NCBI RefSeq assembly: GCF_008704795.1
Contig: NZ_CP023690.1
Location: 8,008,501-8,072,500 of the forward strand
From: Streptomyces spectabilis
GTDB lineage: Bacteria; Actinomycetota; Actinomycetes; Streptomycetales; Streptomycetaceae
Length of the DNA stretch: 64,000 nucleotides
Direction of reading: 5' to 3'
The notes under the pieces are model-generated. The model worked only from the letters and a program-made list of their open reading frames with translations. It ran no database searches and was not told the DNA's origin. Below, in pieces: positions 29,490 to 38,623 of this stretch. The stretch's first letter is position 1; each line of letters begins with the position of its first letter. Made by a program: the position numbers and the translations under genes.

Positions 29490-30314
29490 GTGTTCAGCCT
29501 GAAGTCCTCGCGCCGCACGGTGGCGCGCACCGCCGCGGTGGCCCTGGCCGGAGCGGCGTGCGCCGTCCTGCTGGCCGGCAGCGCCGAAGCCGTCGTCAAC
29601 GGGAAGGATTCCACGCGGCGTTACCCGGCGATGGTGTCGATCCCGGTGACGGGCGTGGACGACCCCACGTTCAAGGGCGTCTGCGGCGGATCGCTGATCG
29701 ACGCTCAGTGGGTGCTCACGGCCGCCCACTGCGTGGACCCGACGCTCGTCACCCTGGACGGCACCGTCCGGATCGGCAGCGAGTGGAAGAAGTCGGGGGG
29801 CACGGTCCGGTCCGTCGCGAAGACGGTGTCCCACCCGGGCTACAGGAACGGCGAGGGCGCCGGTCCCAACCGCGACGACGTCGCCCTGATCCGCCTGGAC
29901 CGCCCGGTCGCCGAGAAGCCCCTGCGCATCGCCGACAAGCCGGGGCGGCCCGGCACCCCGACCCGGATCCTGGGCTTCGGCACCGTCGACGACGCCCCCG
30001 ACCCCGCCGAGTGGGTCTTCCCCGACCGGCTCCAGGAGCTCGACACGCGCAGGGGAGCGGCCTCGGAGTGCGCGCCCGGCTACGCGGACCGAACCCGTCT
30101 GTGCACGATCAGTCAGGTGCCGAAGGCCATGGCGTGCAACGGCGACTCGGGCGGCCCGCAGCTCCAGCGGGACCGCGCGGGGCGCTGGGAACTCATCGGC
30201 GTCACCTCGGGCCCCGGCGCCCCGGGCGTGCGCTGCAGCGAGGGCCCTGGGCTCTACACCAGCGCGCCCGCCTACGCGGGCTGGATCCACAGGACGACCG
30301 GCCGCAACGGCTGA
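29490..30314 (+). CDS. Secreted trypsin-like serine protease (S1 family)
   Basis: The 274-aa precursor has a signal peptide ending GSAEA, directly followed by VVNGKD, so the mature N-terminus would resemble an activated chymotrypsin-fold protease without a propeptide. The triad is complete: His in LTAAHC, Asp in NRDDVALIRL, Ser in NGDSGGP. GTG 29490 is chosen because GGAGA precedes it; ATG 29478 in the same frame would lack a Shine-Dalgarno sequence. Six cysteines are in S1 positions. Asp six residues before the catalytic Ser, typical of trypsin P1-Arg/Lys specificity, is not seen (KAMACNGDSGG), so specificity may differ. Confidence 0.92.
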   Translation: MFSLKSSRRTVARTAAVALAGAACAVLLAGSAEAVVNGKDSTRRYPAMVSIPVTGVDDPTFKGVCGGSLIDAQWVLTAAHCVDPTLVTLDGTVRIGSEWKKSGGTVRSVAKTVSHPGYRNGEGAGPNRDDVALIRLDRPVAEKPLRIADKPGRPGTPTRILGFGTVDDAPDPAEWVFPDRLQELDTRRGAASECAPGYADRTRLCTISQVPKAMACNGDSGGPQLQRDRAGRWELIGVTSGPGAPGVRCSEGPGLYTSAPAYAGWIHRTTGRNG

Positions 30315-30347
30315 CCGGGGCCCCGACGCGGCGCGCGGCGCGGGCCG

Positions 30348-30779
30348 TCAGACGGCGAACACCTGCGAGTCGTCCGCGAACGCCTTGAACTCCAGGGCGT
30401 TCCCGGCCGGATCGAGCAGGAACATCGTCCACTGCTCGCCCTTCTGCCCCGCGAAGCGGACATAGGGCTCGATCACGAACCCGGTGCCCGCCGCGCGCAG
30501 CCGCTCGGCAAGCGCGTGGAACGCCGGGACGCTCAGGAGCAGGCCGAAGTGCGGCACCGGCACGTCGTGCCCGTCGACGGGGTTGTGCACGCGCGGCGCG
30601 CGCTCCGGCGCGAGGTGCGTGACGAACTGGTGCCCGTGCAGGTTCCAGTCGACCCAGGCGTCCGAGCTGCGGCCCTCCTCCAGGCCGAGCACGCCGCCGT
30701 AGAAGCGCCGGGCGGCCGCCAGGTCGTCGACCGGCATGGCCAGGTGGAACCGCGGGGCGGGGGAGTCGAGGTCCGTCAT
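30348..30779 (-). CDS. VOC-superfamily protein (glyoxalase/dioxygenase fold)
   Basis: The 143-aa protein has two beta-alpha-beta-beta-beta modules: [30 protein letters not shown] and [24 protein letters not shown], ending [15 protein letters not shown]. The His in the first strand, His in VPHFG and Glu in LEFKAF are the usual metal ligands. Lyase, dioxygenase or resistance functions are possible. It is divergent from the PHB depolymerase gene. Confidence 0.88.
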   Translation of the reverse strand: MTDLDSPAPRFHLAMPVDDLAAARRFYGGVLGLEEGRSSDAWVDWNLHGHQFVTHLAPERAPRVHNPVDGHDVPVPHFGLLLSVPAFHALAERLRAAGTGFVIEPYVRFAGQKGEQWTMFLLDPAGNALEFKAFADDSQVFAV

Positions 30780-30951
30780 GCGACTGCCTTCCAGGAGCGT
30801 TTCGGTGTTACGGAGCTGACACTGCGACTCTTCCTTCCCAGGGCCGCGCCTTCGAACCCCCCGCCCCCTTGCCAACCTCCATCCGCCGCGCGCGAGTTGT
30901 GGTCCCGTGCCCCATAGGTCGGGACCGCACCGGCTCCTACAGTCCCCGCGT

Positions 30952-31974
30952 ATGACCGAGACCCGAGCCGCACCGCACGACCGCCGCCGGACGGGACCGC
31001 CCGTCCTGGCCCTCGCCCTCCTCCTCGTCCTGGCGTTCCTGCCGGGCACGTCACCCGCCGTCGCCGCACCGCACCGGGCCGGTGCCGCGGCCCTCCAGGA
31101 AGTCACCGGATTCGGCACCAACCCGGGGCAGTTACGGATGTTCCGCTACGTTCCCGACGGGCTCGCCGCCGGGCGGCCCGTGGTCGTCGTCCTCCACGGG
31201 TGCACACAGAACGCCGCCGGATACGGCACCGGCAGCGGCTGGACCGAACTCGCCGACCGGTGGGGGTTCTCCCTCGTGCTGCCGCAGCAGCAGCCGGTCA
31301 ACAACATCTCCTCGTGCTTCAACTGGTTCCGGACCGGCGACACCACCCGCGGACTCGGCGAGGCCGCGTCCGTCGCGCAGATGGTCGACCGGCACCTCGC
31401 CGACCTCGCGGGCGACTCCCGGCGCGTGTACGTCACCGGGCTCTCCGCGGGCGGCGGCATGACCTCCGTGATGATGGCCGCGTACCCCGAGCGGTTCGCG
31501 GCGGGCGGCGTCGTCGCCGGACTCCCCTACGGCTGCGCCCAGGCCGCCGCCTCGCCCTGGGTGTGCATGAGCTCCGGCGGCGGGCTCGGCCCGCGGCAGT
31601 GGGGCGACCGCGTACGGGCCGCGCGCCCCGGCTACGGCGGCCCCTGGCCCACCCTCACCGTCCTTCACGGCACCGCCGACCAGAAGGTGAACCCCGTCAA
31701 CATGACCGACCTGACGGAGCAGTGGACCGACGTGCACGGAGCCGACCTGACGGCCGACGTCACCGACACCGTCGCCGGCTACCCGCACCAGGTCTTCCGG
31801 GGACCGGGCGGCGCCCCCGCCGTGGAGACGTACCGCGTCACCGGGATGGGGCACGGCCAGCCCGTGGACCCCGGCACCGGCGGCGAGCGGTGCGGCACGG
31901 CCGGGCCCCACCTCCTGGACGTCGGGCTCTGCGCGGCCCACCGCCTCGGCCGCGCCTGGGGCCTCGACACCTGA
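30952..31974 (+). CDS. Secreted PHB depolymerase-family esterase, contains a TTA codon
   Basis: The 340-aa protein has a signal peptide ([21 protein letters not shown]) and the esterase_phd fold: [14 protein letters not shown] (oxyanion region), nucleophile in [15 protein letters not shown], Asp in [10 protein letters not shown], His in [11 protein letters not shown]. Such enzymes degrade extracellular poly-3-hydroxybutyrate or related polyesters. A rare TTA leucine codon at 31132 (residue 61) makes translation dependent on the bldA tRNA in Streptomyces. The next genes encode 3-hydroxybutyrate dehydrogenase and a transporter, supporting a polymer-to-monomer pathway. Confidence 0.88.
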   Translation: MTETRAAPHDRRRTGPPVLALALLLVLAFLPGTSPAVAAPHRAGAAALQEVTGFGTNPGQLRMFRYVPDGLAAGRPVVVVLHGCTQNAAGYGTGSGWTELADRWGFSLVLPQQQPVNNISSCFNWFRTGDTTRGLGEAASVAQMVDRHLADLAGDSRRVYVTGLSAGGGMTSVMMAAYPERFAAGGVVAGLPYGCAQAAASPWVCMSSGGGLGPRQWGDRVRAARPGYGGPWPTLTVLHGTADQKVNPVNMTDLTEQWTDVHGADLTADVTDTVAGYPHQVFRGPGGAPAVETYRVTGMGHGQPVDPGTGGERCGTAGPHLLDVGLCAAHRLGRAWGLDT

Positions 31975-32008
31975 CCCGGGCCCGGTGGCCGCACGCGCTC
32001 ATGGAGCA

Positions 32009-32042
32009 GGGCACCACAGGTCCGGTGGCAACTGTGGTGCCC
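32009..32042 (+). terminator. Hairpin after the PHB depolymerase gene
   Basis: An 11-bp perfect stem (GGGCACCACAG with its complement) has a 12-nt loop. It separates the depolymerase from the dehydrogenase gene. Confidence 0.6.
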
Positions 32043-32085
32043 GGCCACATGGGCGAGCCTCCGCGCCGACCCTAGGTTTCCGGCT

Positions 32086-32883
32086 ATGACAAGCGGACCT
32101 CACCTCAACTCCGCCGCCCGCGGAGCCCCTTCGGCGGCCGTGGACCTGCGCGGCCGCACCGCCCTCGTCACCGGCGGCGGCAGCGGCATCGGCCGCGCCT
32201 GCGCCGCGGCCCTCGCGGCGGCGGGCGCCGAAACCCACGTCGTGGACATCGACGCGGCCGCCGCGAAGGCCGTCGCCGACGCCGTCGGCGGGCACGCGCA
32301 CACCGCGGACCTCGCCGACGCGGAGGCGATCGCGGCGCTGCCCACCGCCGTCGACGTCCTCGTGAACAGCGCCGGGCTCCAGCACGTCGCCCCGCTCACC
32401 GACTTCCCGCCCGCGCGGTTCACGCTCGTCCAACAGGTCATGGTCACCGCCCCGTTCCTGCTCCTGCGGCAGACCCTGCCGCACATGTACGCGCGGCGCT
32501 GGGGCCGCGCCGTCCACATCTCCAGCGTCCACGGGCGGCGCGCGAGCGCCTTCAAGAGCGCCTACGTCGCCGCCAAGCACGGCCTCGAAGGCCTCAGCAA
32601 GGTCACCGCCGTCGAGGGCGCCCCGTACGGCGTCACCAGCAACTGCGTCAGCCCCGGCTACGTCCGCACCCCCCTGGTCGAGGGCCAGATCCAGGACCAG
32701 GCCGCCGCCCACCGCGTCAGCGACGACGCCGTGGTCAGCGACGTGCTCCTCGCCCGCTCCCCGATGAAGCGGCTCATCGAACCCGAGGAGGTCGCCGCGG
32801 CCGTGCTCTGGCTGTGCGGACCGCACGCCGACTTCGTCACCGGCACCTCCCTGCCCCTCGACGGCGGCTGGACCGCGACCTGA
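32086..32883 (+). CDS. bdhA: 3-hydroxybutyrate dehydrogenase (SDR)
   Basis: The 265-aa short-chain dehydrogenase has TGGGSGIGRA (NAD loop), NSAGLQHVAPLTDFP, Ser in VHISSVHGRRAS, the YVAAKHGLEGLSK active-site pair and SNCVSPGYVRTPLVEGQI. The LQHVAP and VRTPLVEGQI blocks are characteristic of D-3-hydroxybutyrate dehydrogenases, which give acetoacetate. Genes around it (depolymerase, MHS transporter, PucR-type regulator) fit growth on hydroxybutyrate. General SDR activity is the fallback call. Confidence 0.85.
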   Translation: MTSGPHLNSAARGAPSAAVDLRGRTALVTGGGSGIGRACAAALAAAGAETHVVDIDAAAAKAVADAVGGHAHTADLADAEAIAALPTAVDVLVNSAGLQHVAPLTDFPPARFTLVQQVMVTAPFLLLRQTLPHMYARRWGRAVHISSVHGRRASAFKSAYVAAKHGLEGLSKVTAVEGAPYGVTSNCVSPGYVRTPLVEGQIQDQAAAHRVSDDAVVSDVLLARSPMKRLIEPEEVAAAVLWLCGPHADFVTGTSLPLDGGWTAT

Positions 32884-32953
32884 CCGCCGTCCCCGGCCGC
32901 CCGGAGCTCCCCGCACGACCGCCCGTCCCCGCCGAACACCTGGAAGTGGCGCC

Positions 32954-34390
32954 ATGGCCTCCCTGCCCAGCACCCCGCCCCCGCCCTCGCCCCCGAGCAC
33001 GCGCACGAGCCTGCCCCGCGTCGTCGCCGCGAGCCTCGTCGGCACCACCATCGAGTGGTACGACTTCTTCCTCTACGGCTCCGCCGCCGCGCTCGTGTTC
33101 AACGACCTGTTCTTCCCCACGGCCGACCCGCTCACCGGCACCCTCATCGCCTTCATCACGTACGCGATCGGCTTCCTCGCCCGGCCGCTCGGCGGCGTCG
33201 TCTTCGGGCACTACGGCGACAAGGTGGGCCGCAAGAAGCTGCTCGTCGTCAGCCTCCTGCTGATGGGCGGCTCCACCTTCGCCATGGGGCTGCTGCCCAC
33301 GTACGCGGCCATCGGGGTCGGCGCCCCCGTGCTGCTCACCGTGTTGCGGCTCGTGCAGGGCTTCGCGCTCGGCGGCGAGTGGGGCGGCGCCGTCCTGATC
33401 GTCTCCGAGCACGGGGGCGCCGCGCACCGCGGGTTCTGGGCGTCCTGGCCGCAGTCGGGCGCCCCCGGCGGCAATCTGCTCGCCACCGGCGTGCTCGCGC
33501 TGCTCGCCGCCGTGCAGTCCGAGGCCGCCTTCGAATCGTGGGGCTGGCGCATCCCGTTCCTGCTGTCCGGAGTCCTGGTGATGGTCGGCCTGTGGATCCG
33601 CATCTCCGTCAGCGAGTCACCGCTGTTCCTCGAAGCGCGCGCCAAGGCCGATGCCGCCGCCGCGCGGGGCGTCAAGGAGGAGACGCCCGTCGTCGAGGTG
33701 TTCCGCACCAACTGGCGGCAGGTGCTCACCGCCATCGGCACCCGCTTCGGCGAGAACATCTCGTACTACGTCCTCACGTCCTTCGTGCTCGTCTACGTCA
33801 CCAAACACCTGGACCTGCCCAAGAGCACCGCCCTGAACGCCGTCCTCATCGGCTCCGCCGTGCACTTCGTCGCCATCCCCGCCTGGGGCGCCCTGTCCGA
33901 CCGCGTGGGGCGGCGGCCGGTGACGCTCATCGGCTCGGTGGGCATGGCGCTGTGGGCGTACGTCTTCTTCGCGCTCGTCGACTCCGGGTCGTTCGCCGTG
34001 ATCACGGCGGCGGTCACCGTGGGGCTGCTCCTGCACGGCGCCATGTACGGGCCGCAGGCCGCGTTCATCTCCGAGATGTTCGACACCAGGGTGCGCTACT
34101 CCGGCGCCTCGATGGGCTCGCAGCTCGCCTCCATCGTCGCGGGCGCGCTCGCGCCGATCATCGCGGTGCACCTCCTCAAGGAGTACGACTCGTCGGCGCC
34201 CGTCGCCCTGTACCTGTGTCTGGCCGCCGTGGTCACCACCCTCACCGTGGCCCTCGCGCGCGAGACCCGGGGACGGGACCTGCGGGCGGACGCGGCCGCG
34301 CCGGGTGAGACGGACGGGCGGGGGGAGCCGGGCGCACCGGGGGAGGCCGGGAGCGTGCCCGCGCCGGTACGCTCCGGCGACCCCTCCTGA
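32954..34390 (+). CDS. MHS-family MFS transporter (metabolite:H+ symporter)
   Basis: The 478-aa, 12-helix protein has the MHS signature at the start (SLVGTTIEWYDFFLYGSAAA), GHYGDKVGRKKLL in loop 2-3, RLVQGFALGGEWGGAVLI in helix 4, and SDRVGRRPVTLIG in loop 8-9. Family members (ShiA, KgtP, ProP) import acids and osmolytes. Downstream of the dehydrogenase by 70 bp, it probably takes up 3-hydroxybutyrate or acetoacetate. Confidence 0.9.
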   Translation: MASLPSTPPPPSPPSTRTSLPRVVAASLVGTTIEWYDFFLYGSAAALVFNDLFFPTADPLTGTLIAFITYAIGFLARPLGGVVFGHYGDKVGRKKLLVVSLLLMGGSTFAMGLLPTYAAIGVGAPVLLTVLRLVQGFALGGEWGGAVLIVSEHGGAAHRGFWASWPQSGAPGGNLLATGVLALLAAVQSEAAFESWGWRIPFLLSGVLVMVGLWIRISVSESPLFLEARAKADAAAARGVKEETPVVEVFRTNWRQVLTAIGTRFGENISYYVLTSFVLVYVTKHLDLPKSTALNAVLIGSAVHFVAIPAWGALSDRVGRRPVTLIGSVGMALWAYVFFALVDSGSFAVITAAVTVGLLLHGAMYGPQAAFISEMFDTRVRYSGASMGSQLASIVAGALAPIIAVHLLKEYDSSAPVALYLCLAAVVTTLTVALARETRGRDLRADAAAPGETDGRGEPGAPGEAGSVPAPVRSGDPS

Positions 34391-34446
34391 CGCGACCCGC
34401 CGCCGAGGTCGTGGAGACCCCCGCACGTCGGAAGGCAGCCGCCCCC

Positions 34447-36390
34447 ATGGCATCCGCCCACGCCCGCCCCGGCACCGCACCCGCCCCCGACACCGCGGGG
34501 GCCCTGCGGGAACTGCTCGACCTCCTCGGACGGCACGCCCCCGCCGAGCAGTTCGCCCGCCCCGCGGCCGCGGCCCGTGCCGCCGGGGCGGACCGGACGC
34601 AGCTCGCCCTCATCGAGGAGGCCACCGACGCGGCCCTCGCCGTCCGCCGCACCCTCGACCAGCACCGCCGCCGCGAGGCCGAGCTGTCCGCGCTCTTCGA
34701 CACCGCGAGCGACCTGGCGGCACTCAGCGACCTGGACGCGGTCCTGCGCGCCATCGTGCGCCGGGCCCGGCTGCTGCTGCGCACCGACGTCGCGTATCTG
34801 ACCCTCAACGACCCCGTCGAGGGCGACACGTTCATGCGCGTCACCGACGGCTGCGCCTCCGCGACCTTCCAGCAACTGCGGCTCGGCATGGGCGAGGGCC
34901 TCGGCGGGCTCGTCGCCCAGACCGCCCGGCCCTACGCCAGCGCCGACTACCGCGCCGACATCCGCTTCCAGCACACCCGCGCCATCGACACGGCCGTCGG
35001 CGAGGAGGGCCTGCGCGGCATCCTCGGCGTGCCGCTGCGCGTGGGCAGCCGCGTCATCGGCGTCCTGTACGCCGCCGACCGCAGCCCGCGCGACTTCACC
35101 CCCGACCAGATCGCGCTGCTCGCCTCGCTCGCCGACCACGCCGCCGTCGCCATCGACAGCGCCCGCCTCCTGGAGGAGACCCGCGCCGCGCTCGTGGAGC
35201 TGAACGCCGCGACCGCCACCGCGCACGCGCAGAGCGAGGCGCTGCGCCGCGCCGCCGAGACGCACGACCGGCTCACCGACATCGTGCTGCGCGGCGGCGA
35301 CGTGGCCGACGTCGCCGCCGAGATCGCCGCGCTCCTCGACGGCGGCCTGGTCATCCAGGACGCCGACGGCACCGAACTGGCCCGGGTGGGCGCCGCCGCG
35401 CCGACCCCGCCCGCCCGCGGCATCGCCGCGTCCCGCTCCGGGGGCCGCGCCGTGCCCGACGACGGGGTCTGGGTCTCCGCCGTGCTCGCCGGGCCCGAAC
35501 TCCTCGGCAGCATCGCGCTCGGCGGCCGCCCCGACCTGACCGACAGCGACCGGCGCCTGTTCGAACGCGCCAGCCTCGACACCGCGCTGCTCCTGCTGCT
35601 CCGCCGCACGGTGGCCGAGGCCGAGGACCGGGTGCGCGGCGAACTCCTCGACGACCTGCTCACCGCCGCGCACGCCACCGACCCGCGCCGGGCCGAGACG
35701 CTCGCCCTGCGCGCCCGCCGCCTCGGCGTGGACCTCACCGAACCGACCGCCGTGCTCGTCCTGCACGGCGAACCGGACCTGCGCGCCCGCCTGGCCACCC
35801 GGGCGATACGCCACGCCCGGACCCTGCGCGGCCTCGCGGGCCCGCTGGGCGGCCACGTCGTGCTGCTCGCCCCCACCGCCGAGCCGGGCCCGCTCGCCGC
35901 CCGCCTCGCCGCCGAACTCGGCGAGGCCCTCGGCGCCCCGGTGACCGTCGGCGCCGCGGGCCCCGCCACCGGGCCCGCGCCGCTGCCCGCCGCCCACGCC
36001 GAGGCCCTGCGCTGCCTCCAGGCCCTGACCGCCCTCGGCCGCACCGGGGAGGGCGCGAGCCTGCCGGACCTCGGCTTCGTCGGGGTCCTGCTCGGCGACC
36101 GTACGGACGTCGCCGGGTACGTGCACCGCGTCCTCGGGCCCGTCCTGGACTACGACACCCGACGCGGCACCGACCTCGTCCGCACCCTGGAGGCCTACTT
36201 CGACCAGGGCGCGAGCCTGTCCCGCGCCAAGGACGTGCTGCACGTCCACGTGAACACCGTCGTGCAGCGCCTGGACCGCACCGCGCGGCTCCTCGGCGCC
36301 GACTGGAACAGCCCCGCCCGCGCCCTGGAGCTCCAGCTCGCCCTGCGGCTCAACCGCCTGAGCCGCTCGCCGGGGCCCCGTCCGGCCTAG
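34447..36390 (+). CDS. GAF-PucR/CdaR-type transcriptional regulator
   Basis: The 647-aa protein has a GAF sensor (LFDTASDLAALSDLDAVLRAIV to DRLFER region, residues ~90-260), a linker with a second sensor-like section (GGGLVIQDADGTELA), and a C-terminal PucR helix-turn-helix (LVRTLEAYFDQGASLSRAKDVLHVHVNTVVQRLDR). It lies directly after the transporter gene and probably controls the hydroxybutyrate genes in response to a small acid. ATG 34447 is preferred because GGAAGG lies ahead; GTG 34411 is an in-frame alternative. The 3' end overlaps the convergent ABC gene by 41 bp. Confidence 0.88.
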   Translation: MASAHARPGTAPAPDTAGALRELLDLLGRHAPAEQFARPAAAARAAGADRTQLALIEEATDAALAVRRTLDQHRRREAELSALFDTASDLAALSDLDAVLRAIVRRARLLLRTDVAYLTLNDPVEGDTFMRVTDGCASATFQQLRLGMGEGLGGLVAQTARPYASADYRADIRFQHTRAIDTAVGEEGLRGILGVPLRVGSRVIGVLYAADRSPRDFTPDQIALLASLADHAAVAIDSARLLEETRAALVELNAATATAHAQSEALRRAAETHDRLTDIVLRGGDVADVAAEIAALLDGGLVIQDADGTELARVGAAAPTPPARGIAASRSGGRAVPDDGVWVSAVLAGPELLGSIALGGRPDLTDSDRRLFERASLDTALLLLLRRTVAEAEDRVRGELLDDLLTAAHATDPRRAETLALRARRLGVDLTEPTAVLVLHGEPDLRARLATRAIRHARTLRGLAGPLGGHVVLLAPTAEPGPLAARLAAELGEALGAPVTVGAAGPATGPAPLPAAHAEALRCLQALTALGRTGEGASLPDLGFVGVLLGDRTDVAGYVHRVLGPVLDYDTRRGTDLVRTLEAYFDQGASLSRAKDVLHVHVNTVVQRLDRTARLLGADWNSPARALELQLALRLNRLSRSPGPRPA

Positions 36391-38467
36391 CCGCGCGGGC
36401 CCGGCGCGGCTGCGCGGGCACCCCGTCCAGGGTGCCGGCGGGCAGCGGCCCGTCCGGGCCGTGCGGGCCGGCGGCGCCGTCCGTGCCGACCGGGTCCGTG
36501 CGGTACTGGTGCGACTGGAGCTCGAAGAGGCGCCGGAAGACCCCCGGCCCCTCGGTGGCCATGAGCGTGGCGAAGTCGCCGTGCTCGACGAGCCTGCCCT
36601 CCTCCAGGACGAAGATGACGTCGGCCTCCTTGACGCTGTGCAGCCGGTGCGTGACCAGGACGATCGTCTGCTCTGCGGAGGCGAGCGCGCGGATCTTGTC
36701 GAAGGCGTCGATCTCGGCGGCCGGGTCCATGCTGCTGGTGGGCTCGTCGCAGATGAGGACGCCCGCGTCCCGGAAGTAGGCGCGGGCCAGGGCGATGCGC
36801 TGCCACTGTCCGCCGGAGAGGTCGACGCCGCCCTCGTACCCCTTCTCGCACAAGGTGTCCCAGCCGTGCGGGAGTTCGCAGAGGACGCGCTGCGCGTCGG
36901 CGTACGCGGCCGCCGCGTCCAGGCGCGCGGAGTCGTGGATCGCGTCCGGGCGGCTGATCGCCACGTTCGCGCGGGCGGTGAAGGGCCACCGCTGGAAGTC
37001 CTGCGGCACAAGGGCCACATGGGAGAACACGTCGTCGCGCGCGAGCGCGCGCAGATCGGTGCCGTCCCACGCGACCGTGCCCGACGACGGCAGGTACAGG
37101 CCCGCGAGGAGCTTGCTGAGGGTCGTCTTGCCGGAGCCGTTCGCGCCGACCAGGGCGATCACCTGGCCCTTGCGGACGCTGAGGGACACCTCGTCGAGCG
37201 CGTCGCGGTCACGGCCGGGGTAGCGGAACGTCACCCGGTCGAAGGCGATCTCCGCGGGCGGCTCGGGCACCGCCGCTCCCGTGGCCGGGATGGCGCGCCG
37301 CTTCGCCTCCTCGCGGGCCCGAATGAGGTCCGTCATGAACAGGCTCTGCTCGTAGAGGTGATGGATGTTCGTCACCAGGCGGCGCAGCCCCGCCGTGCCG
37401 CTGGTCAGCGCGAGGACGGCCGTCGCGCCCGAGGCGAGCGGCATGTGGCCGTGCGTGAGGAGCCAGGCCAGCAGGCCGTACGTCACCGCCGCCGTCAGGC
37501 CGGAGAGGGCCGACGTGCCGAGGTCGGTGCGGGCCTCCAGGTGCGCGAGGCGCGTCTGCTCGTCCGACGCCTGCGCCGCCATCCCGTCGAACTGGTCGAG
37601 GAGGAAGGGACCCGCGCCGTGCACCCGCAGCTCCGGCGCCGCGTCCTGCGAGATCAACAGGCGGCGCAGGGCGCCCAGTTGGCGCACGTGCTCCAGCCAC
37701 ACCTGCACCGACTCGTACGTCCGGCGGGCCGCCCGGACGGTGCCCCACGCCTTCGGCACGATCACCGCGACGAGCAGCGGGAGCAGCGCCGGGTGCAGCA
37801 CGGCGAGGACCCCGCTGACGGCGAGGAGCGCCATCGCGGCCTCGACGATGCCGAGGGTGTGCTCGATGAGGCGGCGCGCCGCGGTCTGGCCGTGCTGCCC
37901 GGAGTCGAGGGCCGCGTGGAAGTCGGCGCGCTCCATGTGCTCCATCTCGACCCGGATGACGTGCTTCAGCATGGAGAGCGCGGCGATGCGCTCCACCTTC
38001 GGGCCGAGTCCGCCCGAGGCCGCGAAGGACACGGCCCGCAGCGTCGCCGCGAGCGCGCTGGCGGCGGCGACCCCGATCAGGGACGGCAGCGCGTCCTGCA
38101 CCCGCTCGGCGGTCGGGCCCGCCGCGAACAGCGACACCAGGACGCGGTTGGTGGCGAGCAGCCCGAACGCGGTGGCCGCGGCCTGGCCCAACTGCGCCAC
38201 CGCGACCACCACCAGGGCCACGGGATCGGCCCGCCAGCCGAGGGCGGCCGTGTGCCCGACGAGCGTGGGGATCTGCCGCAGGATGGTGAGGAACGACGTC
38301 TTGAGCTGCGCACCCTCGTGCACGGTCCAGCCCCACGAACTGCGCAACCGCCCCCCGAAGAGCAGCTGTTCCGGCGGTGCGTGCTCGGGCGGCGCGGCCG
38401 GGTCCGCGCCCGTCCGGCCGCGCCGCCGCTTCCGCGCGCGGGCTCGTGCTGGATGGTGCTGCCGCAC
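36350..38467 (-). CDS. ABC exporter, fused membrane and ATPase domains
   Basis: The 705-aa half-transporter has an N-terminal hydrophilic section rich in Arg, a membrane domain of about six helices and a C-terminal ATPase: Walker A GANGSGKTTL, Q-loop VPQDF, signature LSGGQWQRIALARAYF, Walker B VLICDEPTSSMD, H-loop VTHRL. GTG 38467 has GGGAGG 4 bp ahead; the frame is open further upstream but lacks a start with a ribosome site. The substrate is unknown. A second subunit is not encoded nearby, so it would act as a homodimer. Its last 41 bp run into the convergent regulator gene. Confidence 0.88.
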   Translation of the reverse strand: MRQHHPARARARKRRRGRTGADPAAPPEHAPPEQLLFGGRLRSSWGWTVHEGAQLKTSFLTILRQIPTLVGHTAALGWRADPVALVVVAVAQLGQAAATAFGLLATNRVLVSLFAAGPTAERVQDALPSLIGVAAASALAATLRAVSFAASGGLGPKVERIAALSMLKHVIRVEMEHMERADFHAALDSGQHGQTAARRLIEHTLGIVEAAMALLAVSGVLAVLHPALLPLLVAVIVPKAWGTVRAARRTYESVQVWLEHVRQLGALRRLLISQDAAPELRVHGAGPFLLDQFDGMAAQASDEQTRLAHLEARTDLGTSALSGLTAAVTYGLLAWLLTHGHMPLASGATAVLALTSGTAGLRRLVTNIHHLYEQSLFMTDLIRAREEAKRRAIPATGAAVPEPPAEIAFDRVTFRYPGRDRDALDEVSLSVRKGQVIALVGANGSGKTTLSKLLAGLYLPSSGTVAWDGTDLRALARDDVFSHVALVPQDFQRWPFTARANVAISRPDAIHDSARLDAAAAYADAQRVLCELPHGWDTLCEKGYEGGVDLSGGQWQRIALARAYFRDAGVLICDEPTSSMDPAAEIDAFDKIRALASAEQTIVLVTHRLHSVKEADVIFVLEEGRLVEHGDFATLMATEGPGVFRRLFELQSHQYRTDPVGTDGAAGPHGPDGPLPAGTLDGVPAQPRRARAARPDGAPASGSGG

Positions 38468-38623
38468 ATTGCCTCCCAGGTGTCCGTGGTCCCTTTCGGG
38501 TCCTTGGTCCACCTTCCCGGGGGAGCGGCCCCGGCGGGGTACGGCGGGCGCAATCTGCGCGGGATGGGGTGAAATCGGCCTGGAATGGCAGTGAATGGGG
38601 CCCGAAGTGCGCTCGTGCGACGT

